Translations under genes and position numbers: made by a program
NCBI RefSeq assembly: GCF_036195325.1
Contig: NZ_CP108101.1
Span: forward strand, 5,146,001 to 5,210,000
Direction of reading: 5' to 3'
Origin: Streptomyces sp. NBC_00234
GTDB taxonomy: Bacteria > Actinomycetota > Actinomycetes > Streptomycetales > Streptomycetaceae
DNA: 64,000 bases
Shown: positions 8,558 through 16,322 of the stretch, one piece after another
How positions within the stretch are numbered: the stretch's first letter is position 1
Layout of the letters: the number at the start of each line of letters is the position of its first letter
The notes under the pieces: model-generated
What the model was told of the DNA's origin: nothing
Seen by the model: only the letters and a program-made list of their open reading frames with translations
Databases searched by the model: none

Positions 8558-8594
8558 GTGAAGCCCTTCACCGTCCTACGGTGGAGGGCTTCAC
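8558..8594 (+). terminator. Terminator of the transglycosylase gene
   Basis: Perfect 16-bp stem (8558-8573 with 8579-8594; GTGAAGCCCTTCACCG and its complement), 5-nt loop, no T-tract. This is the usual Streptomyces form. Confidence 0.8.
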
Positions 8595-8666
8595 GCGTGT
8601 ACGGTCACATTCCGGACGACTCCGGGGGGAGCGGTGGGGAGACATTATGGGGGAGAGGAAACGATC

Positions 8667-10085
8667 ATGTCGAAACTGCCAGGGTGGCTCGGCCGGCTCG
8701 GCGCCGAACTGACCGATATAGGGGCACGCCTGGACGAGCGCCGCGCCGAGGCCGAGGCGGAGGCCGACTCGGACGCCGCGCGGGTACGCGTGCACGAGGA
8801 CGCGGCCGTCCGCGGGGGAGGCGTCCGGGAGGAGCCGGTGGCGGAGCAGGTGCCCCGGCCGCCCGCGTACGCCCCGTCCATCGCGGCCAGACCCGATCCG
8901 GTGGCGGCGATCCCGTGGGGCATGCGGGTCGCGGCCGAGGCCGGCTGGCGGCTGCTCGTCCTGGCGGGCACCCTCTGGGTGCTCATGCGGATCATCAGCG
9001 CCGTACAGCTGGTGGTCCTCGCCTTCGTCGCCGCGCTGCTCGTCACCGCGATGCTCCAGCCGACCGTCGTGCGCCTCAAGCGGCTCGGCCTGCCGCGCGG
9101 TCTGGCCACCGCGGTCACCGCCATCCTGGGCTTCGTCATCATGGGCCTGGTCGGCTGGTTCGTGGTGTGGCAGGTGATGGACAACCTCGACACGCTCTCC
9201 GACCGGGTGCGCGACGGCATCGACGAGCTGAAGCGCTGGCTGCTCGACAGCCCCTTCCACGTCACCGAGTCGCAGATCAACGACATCGCGAAGAACCTCA
9301 GCGACACCATCGGCACGAACACGGAGGAGATCACCTCCGCCGGGCTCCAGGGCGTCACCGTGATGGTGGAGGTCCTCACCGGGCTGCTGCTGGCGATGTT
9401 CTCGACGCTCTTCCTGCTGTACGACGGGAAGCGCATCTGGCACTGGGTGCTGAAGCTCGTGCCCACGCAGGCCCGGCCGGGCGTCGCGGGTGCCGGGCCG
9501 CGTGCCTGGCGCACGCTCACCGCCTATGTGCGGGGCACGGTCCTGGTCGCGCTGATCGACGCCATCTTCATCGGCCTCGGGATCTACTTCCTGGACGTGC
9601 CGATGGCGGTGCCGCTCGCGGTGTTCATCTTCCTCTTCGCCTTCATCCCGCTGGTCGGGGCCGTGGTCTCCGGCGCGCTCGCCGTCGTCGTCTCGCTGGT
9701 CACCCAGGGCGTGTTCACCGCGCTGATGGTGCTGCTCGTGGTGCTCGCCGTGCAGCAGATCGAGGGCCACATCCTGCAGCCGTTCATCCTCGGACGCGCC
9801 GTGCGGGTCCATCCGCTGGCCGTCGTCCTCTCGGTCGCCGCGGGCGGGATGATCGCGGGCATCGGCGGTGCGGTGGTCGCCGTCCCCCTGGTCGCGGTGA
9901 CGAACACCGTGGTCGGCTATCTGCGGGCCTACGGGCAGGAGGAGTCCCGGCGGCACTCGCCCGGGCCCCGGGGCGCCACGGCGTACGAGCTGGCGCCGAC
10001 CCGGGCGCCGGGCTCGCCCCCGAAGGAGTCCGAGGTGCCCGCCGGTCTCGTGGCCGAAGGGCCGGGACCGGGCCGGGAAGGCTGA
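8667..10085 (+). CDS. AI-2E family transporter (PerM/UPF0118 permease)
   Basis: 472-aa integral membrane protein. ATG 8667 follows GAGAGG by 8 nt. After a charged cytoplasmic N-terminal region (about residues 1-85, rich in Arg/Glu), hydrophobic helices run from about 90 to 430, interrupted by the amphipathic domain seen in PerM proteins (VMDNLDTLSDRVRDGIDELKRWL region). The C-terminal signature GHILQPFILGRAVRVHPLAVVLS is typical of the family. Members have been linked to autoinducer-2 export or cation/H+ antiport; function here is unassigned. The C-terminal tail is Pro/Gly-rich and probably disordered. Confidence 0.85.
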   Translation: MSKLPGWLGRLGAELTDIGARLDERRAEAEAEADSDAARVRVHEDAAVRGGGVREEPVAEQVPRPPAYAPSIAARPDPVAAIPWGMRVAAEAGWRLLVLAGTLWVLMRIISAVQLVVLAFVAALLVTAMLQPTVVRLKRLGLPRGLATAVTAILGFVIMGLVGWFVVWQVMDNLDTLSDRVRDGIDELKRWLLDSPFHVTESQINDIAKNLSDTIGTNTEEITSAGLQGVTVMVEVLTGLLLAMFSTLFLLYDGKRIWHWVLKLVPTQARPGVAGAGPRAWRTLTAYVRGTVLVALIDAIFIGLGIYFLDVPMAVPLAVFIFLFAFIPLVGAVVSGALAVVVSLVTQGVFTALMVLLVVLAVQQIEGHILQPFILGRAVRVHPLAVVLSVAAGGMIAGIGGAVVAVPLVAVTNTVVGYLRAYGQEESRRHSPGPRGATAYELAPTRAPGSPPKESEVPAGLVAEGPGPGREG

Positions 10086-10096
10086 CCGGACAGTAA

Positions 10097-10136
10097 GAAG
10101 GGCCCCGTGGACGGTCGGTCGTCCTCGGGGCCCTTC
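10097..10136. terminator. Bidirectional terminator between permease and ahpD
   Basis: Perfect 11-bp stem GAAGGGCCCCG (10097-10107) / CGGGGCCCTTC (10126-10136) between convergent genes. Confidence 0.8.
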
Positions 10137-10157
10137 TCGTACAAGGGTACTGCCGTA

Positions 10158-10691
10158 CTACTCGGCGAGAACTGCCTCGGCATCGAGGGTCACGCCGACC
10201 GCCTGGATCACCGAGGCGATCTTGACGGCTTCCTGAATGGTCTCACGGTCCACGCCGGCCTTGCGCAGCACCTGCTCGTGGGAGTCGAGGCACTGGCCGC
10301 AGCCGTTGATCGCGGAGACGGCCAGCGACCACAGCTCGAAGTCGACCTTCTCCACGCCCGGGTTGCCGATGACGTTCATCCGCAGGCCCGCACGGAGCGT
10401 TCCGTACTCCGGGTCCGACAGCAGGTGCCGGGTCCGGTAGAAGACGTTGTTCATCGCCATGACGGCCGCTGCCGACTTCGCCGCGGTGTACGCCTCGGCG
10501 GAGAGGTTGGCCTTGGCCTCCGGCTCCAGCTCGCGGAGCACCTTCGGCGAGCGCGAGGCGATCGCGCAAGCGAGGACGGTGCCCCAGAGCTGCTGCTGGG
10601 GGAGGTCGCTGTTGCCGATGACCGAGCCGAGGTTCAGCTTCAGGTCCTTGGCGAAGTCCGGTATGGCGGACTTCAGTTCGTCGAGAGCCAT
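10158..10691 (-). CDS. ahpD: Alkyl hydroperoxide reductase AhpD
   Basis: 177 aa. Thiol-dependent peroxidase/reductase that regenerates AhpC, as in the mycobacterial AhpC/AhpD system. The catalytic CxxC is intact (C131 and C134 in NGCGQCLDSHE), with His138 and Glu119 in the positions used for proton relay. The gene lies 12 nt downstream of ahpC on the same strand, so the two form an operon divergent from oxyR. Length and motif spacing are those of the family. Confidence 0.95.
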   Translation of the reverse strand: MALDELKSAIPDFAKDLKLNLGSVIGNSDLPQQQLWGTVLACAIASRSPKVLRELEPEAKANLSAEAYTAAKSAAAVMAMNNVFYRTRHLLSDPEYGTLRAGLRMNVIGNPGVEKVDFELWSLAVSAINGCGQCLDSHEQVLRKAGVDRETIQEAVKIASVIQAVGVTLDAEAVLAE

Positions 10692-10703
10692 GGTCGTGTC
10701 AGC

Positions 10704-11258
10704 TCACTCGCCCGAGAGGAGCGCGACCGGGTCCAGGGTGTTCTCGCCCTTGGTCCAGTTACAGGGGCACAGCTCGTCGGTCTGCAGGGCGTCGAGGACC
10801 CGCAGGACCTCCTTGGGGTTACGGCCCACGGAACCGGCGGTCACCATCGTGAACTGGATCTCGTTGTTCTGGTCGACGATGAAGACGGCGCGCTGCGCGA
10901 AGCCGTCCTCGCCCTCGATGCCGAGGTCACGCATGAGCTCGTGCTTCGAGTCGGCCAGCATCGGGAAGGGCAGGTCGGTCAGGTCCGGGTGGTCCTTGCG
11001 CCAGGCGTGGTGCACGAACTCGGAGTCACCGGAGAAGCCGAGGACCTGGGCGTCACGGTCGGCGAACTCTTCGTTCAGCTTGCCGAAGGCGGCGATCTCG
11101 GTGGGGCACACGAAGGTGAAGTCCTTCGGCCACGCGAAGACGATCTTCCACTGACCCTCGTAGGTCTTGTGGTTGATCTGCTCGAACTCCTTGCCCGCCT
11201 CCAGCGAGACACAAGCAGTCAGGTCGAACTCGGGGAACTTGTCACCGACAGTGAGCAC
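10704..11258 (-). CDS. ahpC: Alkyl hydroperoxide reductase AhpC (2-Cys peroxiredoxin)
   Basis: 184-aa peroxiredoxin that reduces H2O2 and organic peroxides. Peroxidatic Cys51 lies in FTFVCPTEI; the resolving Cys is in LCPCNW near the C terminus. The chosen GTG start at 11258 follows AAGGAGA by 5 nt; the longer frame to 11339 runs into the promoter region. Transcribed divergently from oxyR and followed by ahpD. In S. coelicolor the same arrangement is induced by peroxide through OxyR. Confidence 0.96.
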   Translation of the reverse strand: MLTVGDKFPEFDLTACVSLEAGKEFEQINHKTYEGQWKIVFAWPKDFTFVCPTEIAAFGKLNEEFADRDAQVLGFSGDSEFVHHAWRKDHPDLTDLPFPMLADSKHELMRDLGIEGEDGFAQRAVFIVDQNNEIQFTMVTAGSVGRNPKEVLRVLDALQTDELCPCNWTKGENTLDPVALLSGE

Positions 11259-11334
11259 GCGCTCTCCTTGCAGCGTAGGAATTCCCTTTTGGGGAGGTTC
11301 CTGAGGGTTGGACTGGATCCACCATGGCACAGAG

Positions 11335-11432
11335 TGCATTGATCACGGAAATCACCTCCCCGGCGTGCATTGATCGCTCCTCTCGATCAGTGGGAGCTCG
11401 CTCGGCCGTTTCGGGGTGCGGTCCATTGATCG
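11335..11432. promoter_or_regulatory. Candidate OxyR operator region between ahpC and oxyR
   Basis: The divergent region carries the 11-nt direct repeat GTGCATTGATC at about 11335-11345 and 11366-11376, 31 bp apart (about three helical turns), and a third CATTGATC copy at 11424-11431. The second copy is also half of an inverted repeat, TGATC-N9-GATCA (11371-11375 with 11385-11389). LysR-type regulators bind dyads of this kind. Assignment to OxyR rests on position only. Confidence 0.55.
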
Positions 11433-11476
11433 ATGGGGTGGATACACTGGAGCGTGACGATCGGAGGTTCCTATCA

Positions 11477-12436
11477 ATGAGCCAGGGGAACCAGGGCAAC
11501 AGGCCCAAACAGCCCAGTCTTTCGCAGCTGCGTGCCTTCGCCGCCGTCGCCGAGCATCTGCACTTCCGTGACGCGGCGGCCTCGATCGGGATGAGCCAGC
11601 CCGCACTCTCCGGAGCCGTGTCGGCCCTGGAGGAGGCACTGGGTGTCCAGCTCATCGAGCGTACGACGCGCAAGGTGCTGCTCTCGCCCGCCGGGGAGCG
11701 GCTGGCGGTCCGGGCCCAGGTGGTCCTGGAGGCCGTCGGCGCGCTGATGGAGGAGGCGGAGGCGGTCCGGGCACCCTTCACCGGGGTGCTCAGGCTCGGG
11801 GTGATCCCGACCGTCGCCCCGTATCTGCTGCCCACCGTGCTGTGGCTGGTCCATGAGCGCTACCCGGAGCTGGACCTCCAGGTCCACGAGGAGCAGACCT
11901 CTTCGCTGCTGGAGGGGCTCGCCGCCGGACGGCTCGACCTGCTGCTGCTCGCCGTGCCGCTCGGGGTGCCCGGAGTGACCGAGCTCCCGCTCTTCGACGA
12001 GGACTTCGTGCTGGTCATGGAGCAGGACCACCGGCTGGGCGGGCGCGTCGACATTCCGCGCGAGGCGCTGCGCGAACTGCCGCTGCTGCTCCTGGACGAG
12101 GGGCACTGCCTGCGCGACCAGGCCCTGGACATCTGCCGGGAGGCCGGGCGTACGCAGGGCGCACCCGTGACGACGACCGCGGCCGGGCTCTCCACCCTGG
12201 TGCAGCTGGTCGCGGGCGGGCTCGGTGTGACCTTGCTGCCGCGGACCGCCGTGACGGTGGAGACGGGCCGCAACGACGCCCTGGCGACCGGGTACTTCGC
12301 TGATCCGGCGCCCTCCCGGAGGGTGGCGCTGGCGATGCGGTCGGGGGCGGCCAGGCACGAGGAGTTCGAGGAGTTCGCGGCGGCGCTGCGGGAGGCGATG
12401 GAGACGCTTCCGGTGCGGGTGGCCGGACGGGCCTGA
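11477..12436 (+). CDS. oxyR: LysR-type peroxide sensor OxyR
   Basis: 319 aa. N-terminal winged helix (LSQLRAFAAVAEHLHFRDAAASIGMSQPALSGAVSALE, split residues 15-52) and a C-terminal LysR substrate domain. The redox pair is present, C211 and C220 in DEGHC / DIC, nine residues apart as in E. coli OxyR (C199/C208), so it should form the peroxide-sensing disulfide. ATG 11477 has GGAGG upstream. Divergent from ahpC-ahpD, its expected target. No catalase gene is adjacent, but one lies 6 kb downstream. Confidence 0.95.
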   Translation: MSQGNQGNRPKQPSLSQLRAFAAVAEHLHFRDAAASIGMSQPALSGAVSALEEALGVQLIERTTRKVLLSPAGERLAVRAQVVLEAVGALMEEAEAVRAPFTGVLRLGVIPTVAPYLLPTVLWLVHERYPELDLQVHEEQTSSLLEGLAAGRLDLLLLAVPLGVPGVTELPLFDEDFVLVMEQDHRLGGRVDIPREALRELPLLLLDEGHCLRDQALDICREAGRTQGAPVTTTAAGLSTLVQLVAGGLGVTLLPRTAVTVETGRNDALATGYFADPAPSRRVALAMRSGAARHEEFEEFAAALREAMETLPVRVAGRA

Positions 12437-12455
12437 AAGGCGGGCCCGTCCGGCC
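12421..12455. terminator. Bidirectional terminator at the oxyR 3' end
   Basis: Perfect 13-bp stem GGCCGGACGGGCC (12421-12433) / GGCCCGTCCGGCC (12443-12455). The left arm overlaps the last oxyR codons; it separates oxyR from the convergent ABC permease gene. Confidence 0.8.
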
Positions 12456-12467
12456 GTCGCGCTCCGG

Positions 12468-14876
12468 TCACTCGGTGCGCAGACCGTCCGGGCGCATCAT
12501 GCGCCACAGCGGTGGCAGGGAGAGCAGCGTGACCGCGGCGATCATCACCGCCCCCACCCCGACCAGGGGCAGGAAGATCAGCCAGTCGGTGATCTCCTTG
12601 TCGATCAGGCGGAGCATCACCCGGCCGAGGCCGAGGCCGCCCACGACGGCGAGCGCGGTGCCGAGGACGACAGGGATCGCGGTCTGCCACAGGATGGACC
12701 AGGCGAGCGTCGAGCGGCGCGTTCCGAAGGCGACCAGTACCGACAACAGCTTCTTGCGTTCCCGCAGTTGCTCGATCTGCGAGACCAGCATGGAGGCCGC
12801 GATCAGGATCATGGTGGCGGTCGCCCCCACGAACAGACCGGTGCGGATGCTGTCGTACTGCTTGTCCCGCTGGGTCATCTGGTAGGTCCAGATCCGCAGG
12901 GACGGATCCATCAGATACGCGGTGTTGCGGACGTGTTCCTGGGCGTCGGGGACGCTCTCGTCCGTCTGGATCTGCGCCGTCGTCGAGGGGCTCGGCAGCT
13001 TGGCCGCGTCCAGGGCGCCGGGTGTCACGAAGATGCCGTGGCGCTCCTCGCCCCCCGGATCCTTCCTGGGCGTCACCGTGCGGGCGTCCTTCGGGATCGT
13101 CCACAGCTGCGGCTCGGGCTTCTCCGAGCCCTCGTCCTGGTACCACTCGTTGAGATCGACCTGCTTGCCGGGGCGGGCGACCTTCTTCACCCAGCCCGTG
13201 TCCTTGTTCTCCTCGGTGTGCGAGATGAAGACGTCGCCGTCCTTGCAGGCACCCAGATGTGCCAGCTCGCGCAGGGTGGCGCAGGTGCCGTAGGTCACCG
13301 GCGCGCCTTCCGGGTCGCCCCACTCGTCGAGCACTCCGGGGCCGAGCACATAGGAGTCGATGGTGCCGATGACTCCCTTCACGCCCTCCGTGGCCCGGAA
13401 CTCCTTGATCATGCGCTCCGCGAGGGCGCCGTTGGCGGACTCCGTGGTGACGCCCATCTGGGCGCGCTTCGGGTCCTGGCCCGTCGTCGTGTTGAAATCG
13501 TCGTTGATGCCGACGAAGTACATCTGGAGCGCGATCGCGCCGGCCACCGCGACCGTGATGCCGCTCACCGCGCGCGTCGCCGCCGTGCTACTCAACTGGA
13601 GTCTGCGGATGGCGAGTTGCCAGGGCACCGGGCCGCCGCGCAAGCGGGCCACGACGGACTCGACCAGCCAGGGGAGCAGGGTCGCCATGCCGAGCAGGAT
13701 CAGGATGATCCCCGCCGCGACGACTGCTGTGTCGAGCGGCATCCCCTCGCCGCCGGCGATGTCCGAGAACAGCAGCAGGGCCACACCGATGACCGGCATC
13801 GGCAGCCGCCACATCAGCCGGCGCTTGCGGAAACGCCCCTGCCGTACGACACCGAGCGGCTCGATCGCCACGGAGCGCAGCGCGAACAGGGTGACCAGGA
13901 CCGCGCACACCGGTACGGACAGCACGATCAGCACGGCGAGACCGGGCATCGGGACGAGGTCGGAGGGAAACGCCGAGACCCGCCAGAACTGCACCACGCC
14001 GACGAGCTGACGCCCCACGAGGAAGAACACGGCTCCGAAGAGCAGTCCGACCCCGGTGCCGAACAGGGACTCACCGGCAGCGGCCCGCCGGGTCATCCGG
14101 ATGTCCGCGCCGATGAGACGCAGCGCGGCGAGCCGGCGGTCGCGTCGTTCGCCGCCGAACCGGACGGCAGTGGCGATGAAGATCGCGACGGGGACCAGCA
14201 GGACGACGCAGATCAGGATGACGAGGATGACGAGGACGGGGTCCATCGGTTCCTCGGGCAGCCGGTTGGCGCCGAACTGCGCGGTCCGCCCGCCGCCCTC
14301 CTGGGTGATGGTGTCGCTGCCGGCGTACATGTACAGGTCGTGCGGGTCGCTCAGCCCCTCGTCGGCGATCGTCCCGGCCATCCGGAACGTCAGCCGCTCC
14401 TTCAGCAGCCGGCCCTCGGGGGATTCCAGCAGATCCTTCAGCGCGGGCGAGACGACCATGTCGCCGGGCGCGGGGATCCGGTCGAGGCCCGGCGGTATCG
14501 GCGGGTGCGCGCCGTCGGGGCGCAGCAGCCAGCCGCCGACCGTGTCGCCGCGGTACTCGGACGAGGCGTCGTCGTAGACCAGGGTGTTGTCGCCGGGCGC
14601 CAGGGGTGCGTCGTGGTTGGTGAAGTTGGGGGCGCGGCCCGCGGTGCGTTCGGACCGGTTGTCCAGGAGGTTGGGCACGGAGGAGGCGACGAGGAGGAGG
14701 GCGATGCCGAGACCCACGCCGACGGCGGTGAGGAGGGTGCGGATCCAGCCCTCGCGCCCGCCGCCGACCGCGAAGCGGATGCCGAGGCCGAGGTCGTGTA
14801 TCCAGCCCGACCCCTTCCCCGGCGCCTTCGCGGAGCCGGCCGCTCCCTTGGTGCTCCGGTCTTCCAGCAGCGTCAT
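12468..14876 (-). CDS. ABC transporter permease, FtsX/MacB type
   Basis: 802-aa membrane subunit of an export-type ABC transporter. Hydrophobic helices occur at about residues 35-65, 225-250, 275-300, 320-345, 360-400, 435-465 and three near the C terminus (about 690-790), matching two FtsX domains separated by a large extracytoplasmic region (about 480-660). ATG 14876 overlaps the upstream ATPase stop as ATGA, so translation is coupled. With the PadR gene it forms a three-gene operon. Substrate unknown; relatives export peptides, drugs or lipids. Confidence 0.88.
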   Translation of the reverse strand: MTLLEDRSTKGAAGSAKAPGKGSGWIHDLGLGIRFAVGGGREGWIRTLLTAVGVGLGIALLLVASSVPNLLDNRSERTAGRAPNFTNHDAPLAPGDNTLVYDDASSEYRGDTVGGWLLRPDGAHPPIPPGLDRIPAPGDMVVSPALKDLLESPEGRLLKERLTFRMAGTIADEGLSDPHDLYMYAGSDTITQEGGGRTAQFGANRLPEEPMDPVLVILVILICVVLLVPVAIFIATAVRFGGERRDRRLAALRLIGADIRMTRRAAAGESLFGTGVGLLFGAVFFLVGRQLVGVVQFWRVSAFPSDLVPMPGLAVLIVLSVPVCAVLVTLFALRSVAIEPLGVVRQGRFRKRRLMWRLPMPVIGVALLLFSDIAGGEGMPLDTAVVAAGIILILLGMATLLPWLVESVVARLRGGPVPWQLAIRRLQLSSTAATRAVSGITVAVAGAIALQMYFVGINDDFNTTTGQDPKRAQMGVTTESANGALAERMIKEFRATEGVKGVIGTIDSYVLGPGVLDEWGDPEGAPVTYGTCATLRELAHLGACKDGDVFISHTEENKDTGWVKKVARPGKQVDLNEWYQDEGSEKPEPQLWTIPKDARTVTPRKDPGGEERHGIFVTPGALDAAKLPSPSTTAQIQTDESVPDAQEHVRNTAYLMDPSLRIWTYQMTQRDKQYDSIRTGLFVGATATMILIAASMLVSQIEQLRERKKLLSVLVAFGTRRSTLAWSILWQTAIPVVLGTALAVVGGLGLGRVMLRLIDKEITDWLIFLPLVGVGAVMIAAVTLLSLPPLWRMMRPDGLRTE

Positions 14877-15559
14877 CCCGTGTGCTCCAGGTCCCGGGAC
14901 TTTCCGTCGCGTACGACGATCTCGCGGTCCGAGAAGGCGGCGACCCGCGCCTCGTGGGTGACGAGGACGACGGCCGTACCGGAGGACCGGGCCGCGTCCG
15001 TGAGCAGCTCCATCACCAGCTCGCCGTTGAGTGAGTCGAGGGCGCCGGTGGGCTCGTCGGCGAAGAGCACTCTGGGGCCGGCGGCGAGGGCACGGGCGAC
15101 GGCGACGCGCTGGCCCTGCCCGCCGGAGACCTCTCCGGGCCGCTTCTGCTTCAGATCGTCGACCTGGAGGCGCTCCATCCAGCCGAGGGCCCTGAGCTCG
15201 GCTTCCTTGCGCTTCACGCCGTTGAGGCGGAGGGGGAGGGCGACGTTCTCCACGCAGGTCAGCTCCGGTACGAGCTGGCCGAACTGGAACACGAAACCGA
15301 AATCGCTGCGGCGCAGGGCGCTGCGCTCGGCGTCGGACAGGGTGGAGAGCTCGCGTCCGTCGTACGTGATCGTCCCGCTGTCCGGGGTGACGATCGCGCC
15401 GAGGCAGTGCAGCAGCGTCGACTTCCCGGACCCGGAGGGGCCCATGACGGCGACGACCTCGCCCGGGTGGATGGAGAACGACGCCCCGTCGAGTGCGGGG
15501 GTGGGCCCGTAGGCCTTGCGCAGATCGCGGGCGTCGAGCAGGGAGCGTTCGGGAGTCAT
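14873..15559 (-). CDS. ABC transporter ATP-binding protein (MacB/LolD type)
   Basis: 228-aa ATPase. Walker A GPSGSGKST (about residue 40), Q-loop FQFGQLVPE, signature SGGQGQRVAVARAL (in VSGGQGQ the usual LSGGQ), Walker B RVLFADEPTGALD and switch His in LVTHEAR are all present. ATG 15559 follows GGAGG by 7 nt and overlaps the PadR stop as ATGA; its own stop overlaps the permease start the same way. Operon padR-ATPase-permease. Confidence 0.95.
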   Translation of the reverse strand: MTPERSLLDARDLRKAYGPTPALDGASFSIHPGEVVAVMGPSGSGKSTLLHCLGAIVTPDSGTITYDGRELSTLSDAERSALRRSDFGFVFQFGQLVPELTCVENVALPLRLNGVKRKEAELRALGWMERLQVDDLKQKRPGEVSGGQGQRVAVARALAAGPRVLFADEPTGALDSLNGELVMELLTDAARSSGTAVVLVTHEARVAAFSDREIVVRDGKSRDLEHTG

Positions 15560-16080
15560 GGACGTACCTCCGTGGCGAGCTGTTCCAGGCGTGCGGCGGT
15601 CAGTTCCAGCCAGCGCAGGTCGGCTTCCAGGTGGAACAGCGCGTGGTCGCAGATCAGCTGGTCGGCGAGGTCGCCCTTGCGCTTGCGGTCGGTGAGGACG
15701 CGCATCAGGCGGAGGTGCTCGGCGCGCTGGGTGTCCAGCAGCCGGTCGGCGCTGCGGCCGGTGAGCAGGGCCAGGACGACCTTCGTGTACAGGGTCGACT
15801 GAAGGTACGGTTCCGGCTTCTCCGGGTGGGTGAGCCAGGCGGACACGTCCGTGATGCCGGCGTCGGTGATGGCGTACCGCTTGCGTTCGGGACCGCCCTC
15901 GCTCTCGACTCCGTCGACGACGACGAGCCCGTTCTTCAGCAGCCGGGACATGGTCGAGTAGACCTGCCCGTAGTGCAGGGGACGGTCGTGGCCGAACTTC
16001 TCGTCGAAGGTGCGCTTGAGGTCGTAACCGTGGCGGGGGCCGGACTCCAGGAGCCCGAGGAGGGTGTGACCGATTGACAT
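15556..16080 (-). CDS. PadR family transcriptional regulator
   Basis: 174 aa. PadR winged helix at residues 3-75 (SIGHTLLGLLE, GPRHGYDLKRTF, YGQVYSTMSRLLKNGLV) and a C-terminal dimerisation coiled coil rich in Leu/Arg. First gene of the operon with the ABC exporter; ATGA overlap with the ATPase. A perfect palindrome begins 10 nt upstream of its start codon, so it most likely represses its own operon and is released by the exporter's substrate, the usual logic for PadR-ABC units. Confidence 0.92.
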   Translation of the reverse strand: MSIGHTLLGLLESGPRHGYDLKRTFDEKFGHDRPLHYGQVYSTMSRLLKNGLVVVDGVESEGGPERKRYAITDAGITDVSAWLTHPEKPEPYLQSTLYTKVVLALLTGRSADRLLDTQRAEHLRLMRVLTDRKRKGDLADQLICDHALFHLEADLRWLELTAARLEQLATEVRP

Positions 16081-16089
16081 GCGAGGGAC

Positions 16090-16106
16090 TATACACGCGG
16101 TGTATA
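16090..16106. promoter_or_regulatory. PadR operator palindrome
   Basis: TATACAC-GCG-GTGTATA, perfect 7-bp arms with a 3-bp centre, 10-26 nt upstream of the padR ATG. It is AT-rich against a GC background and probably overlaps the promoter. Assigned to PadR by position and by resemblance to PadR-type sites. Confidence 0.8.
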
Positions 16107-16322
16107 CGCAGGGTGCATACGGGAGGTGGGTGCCGGGTCGCAACCTGTGGATTCCCCGGTCCTCGCAACCCTTCTTGCCCCTCATGAGTCGGTTCCTTAG
16201 GGAACGGGTGCTGATTGTCACGTCCGTAAAAGACCGGATCGCTTGCATTTCGCCCGGGCTGACGGTGTTAGCTGGCGGGACGGGCCGAGCCGGTCGAGCA
16301 GAGAAACGGGAGCAATACAGCC

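Noticed and set aside
12768..15512. 914-codon open frame on the plus strand
   Set aside because: Antisense of the ABC permease and ATPase genes, which have full motif sets and start/stop coupling.
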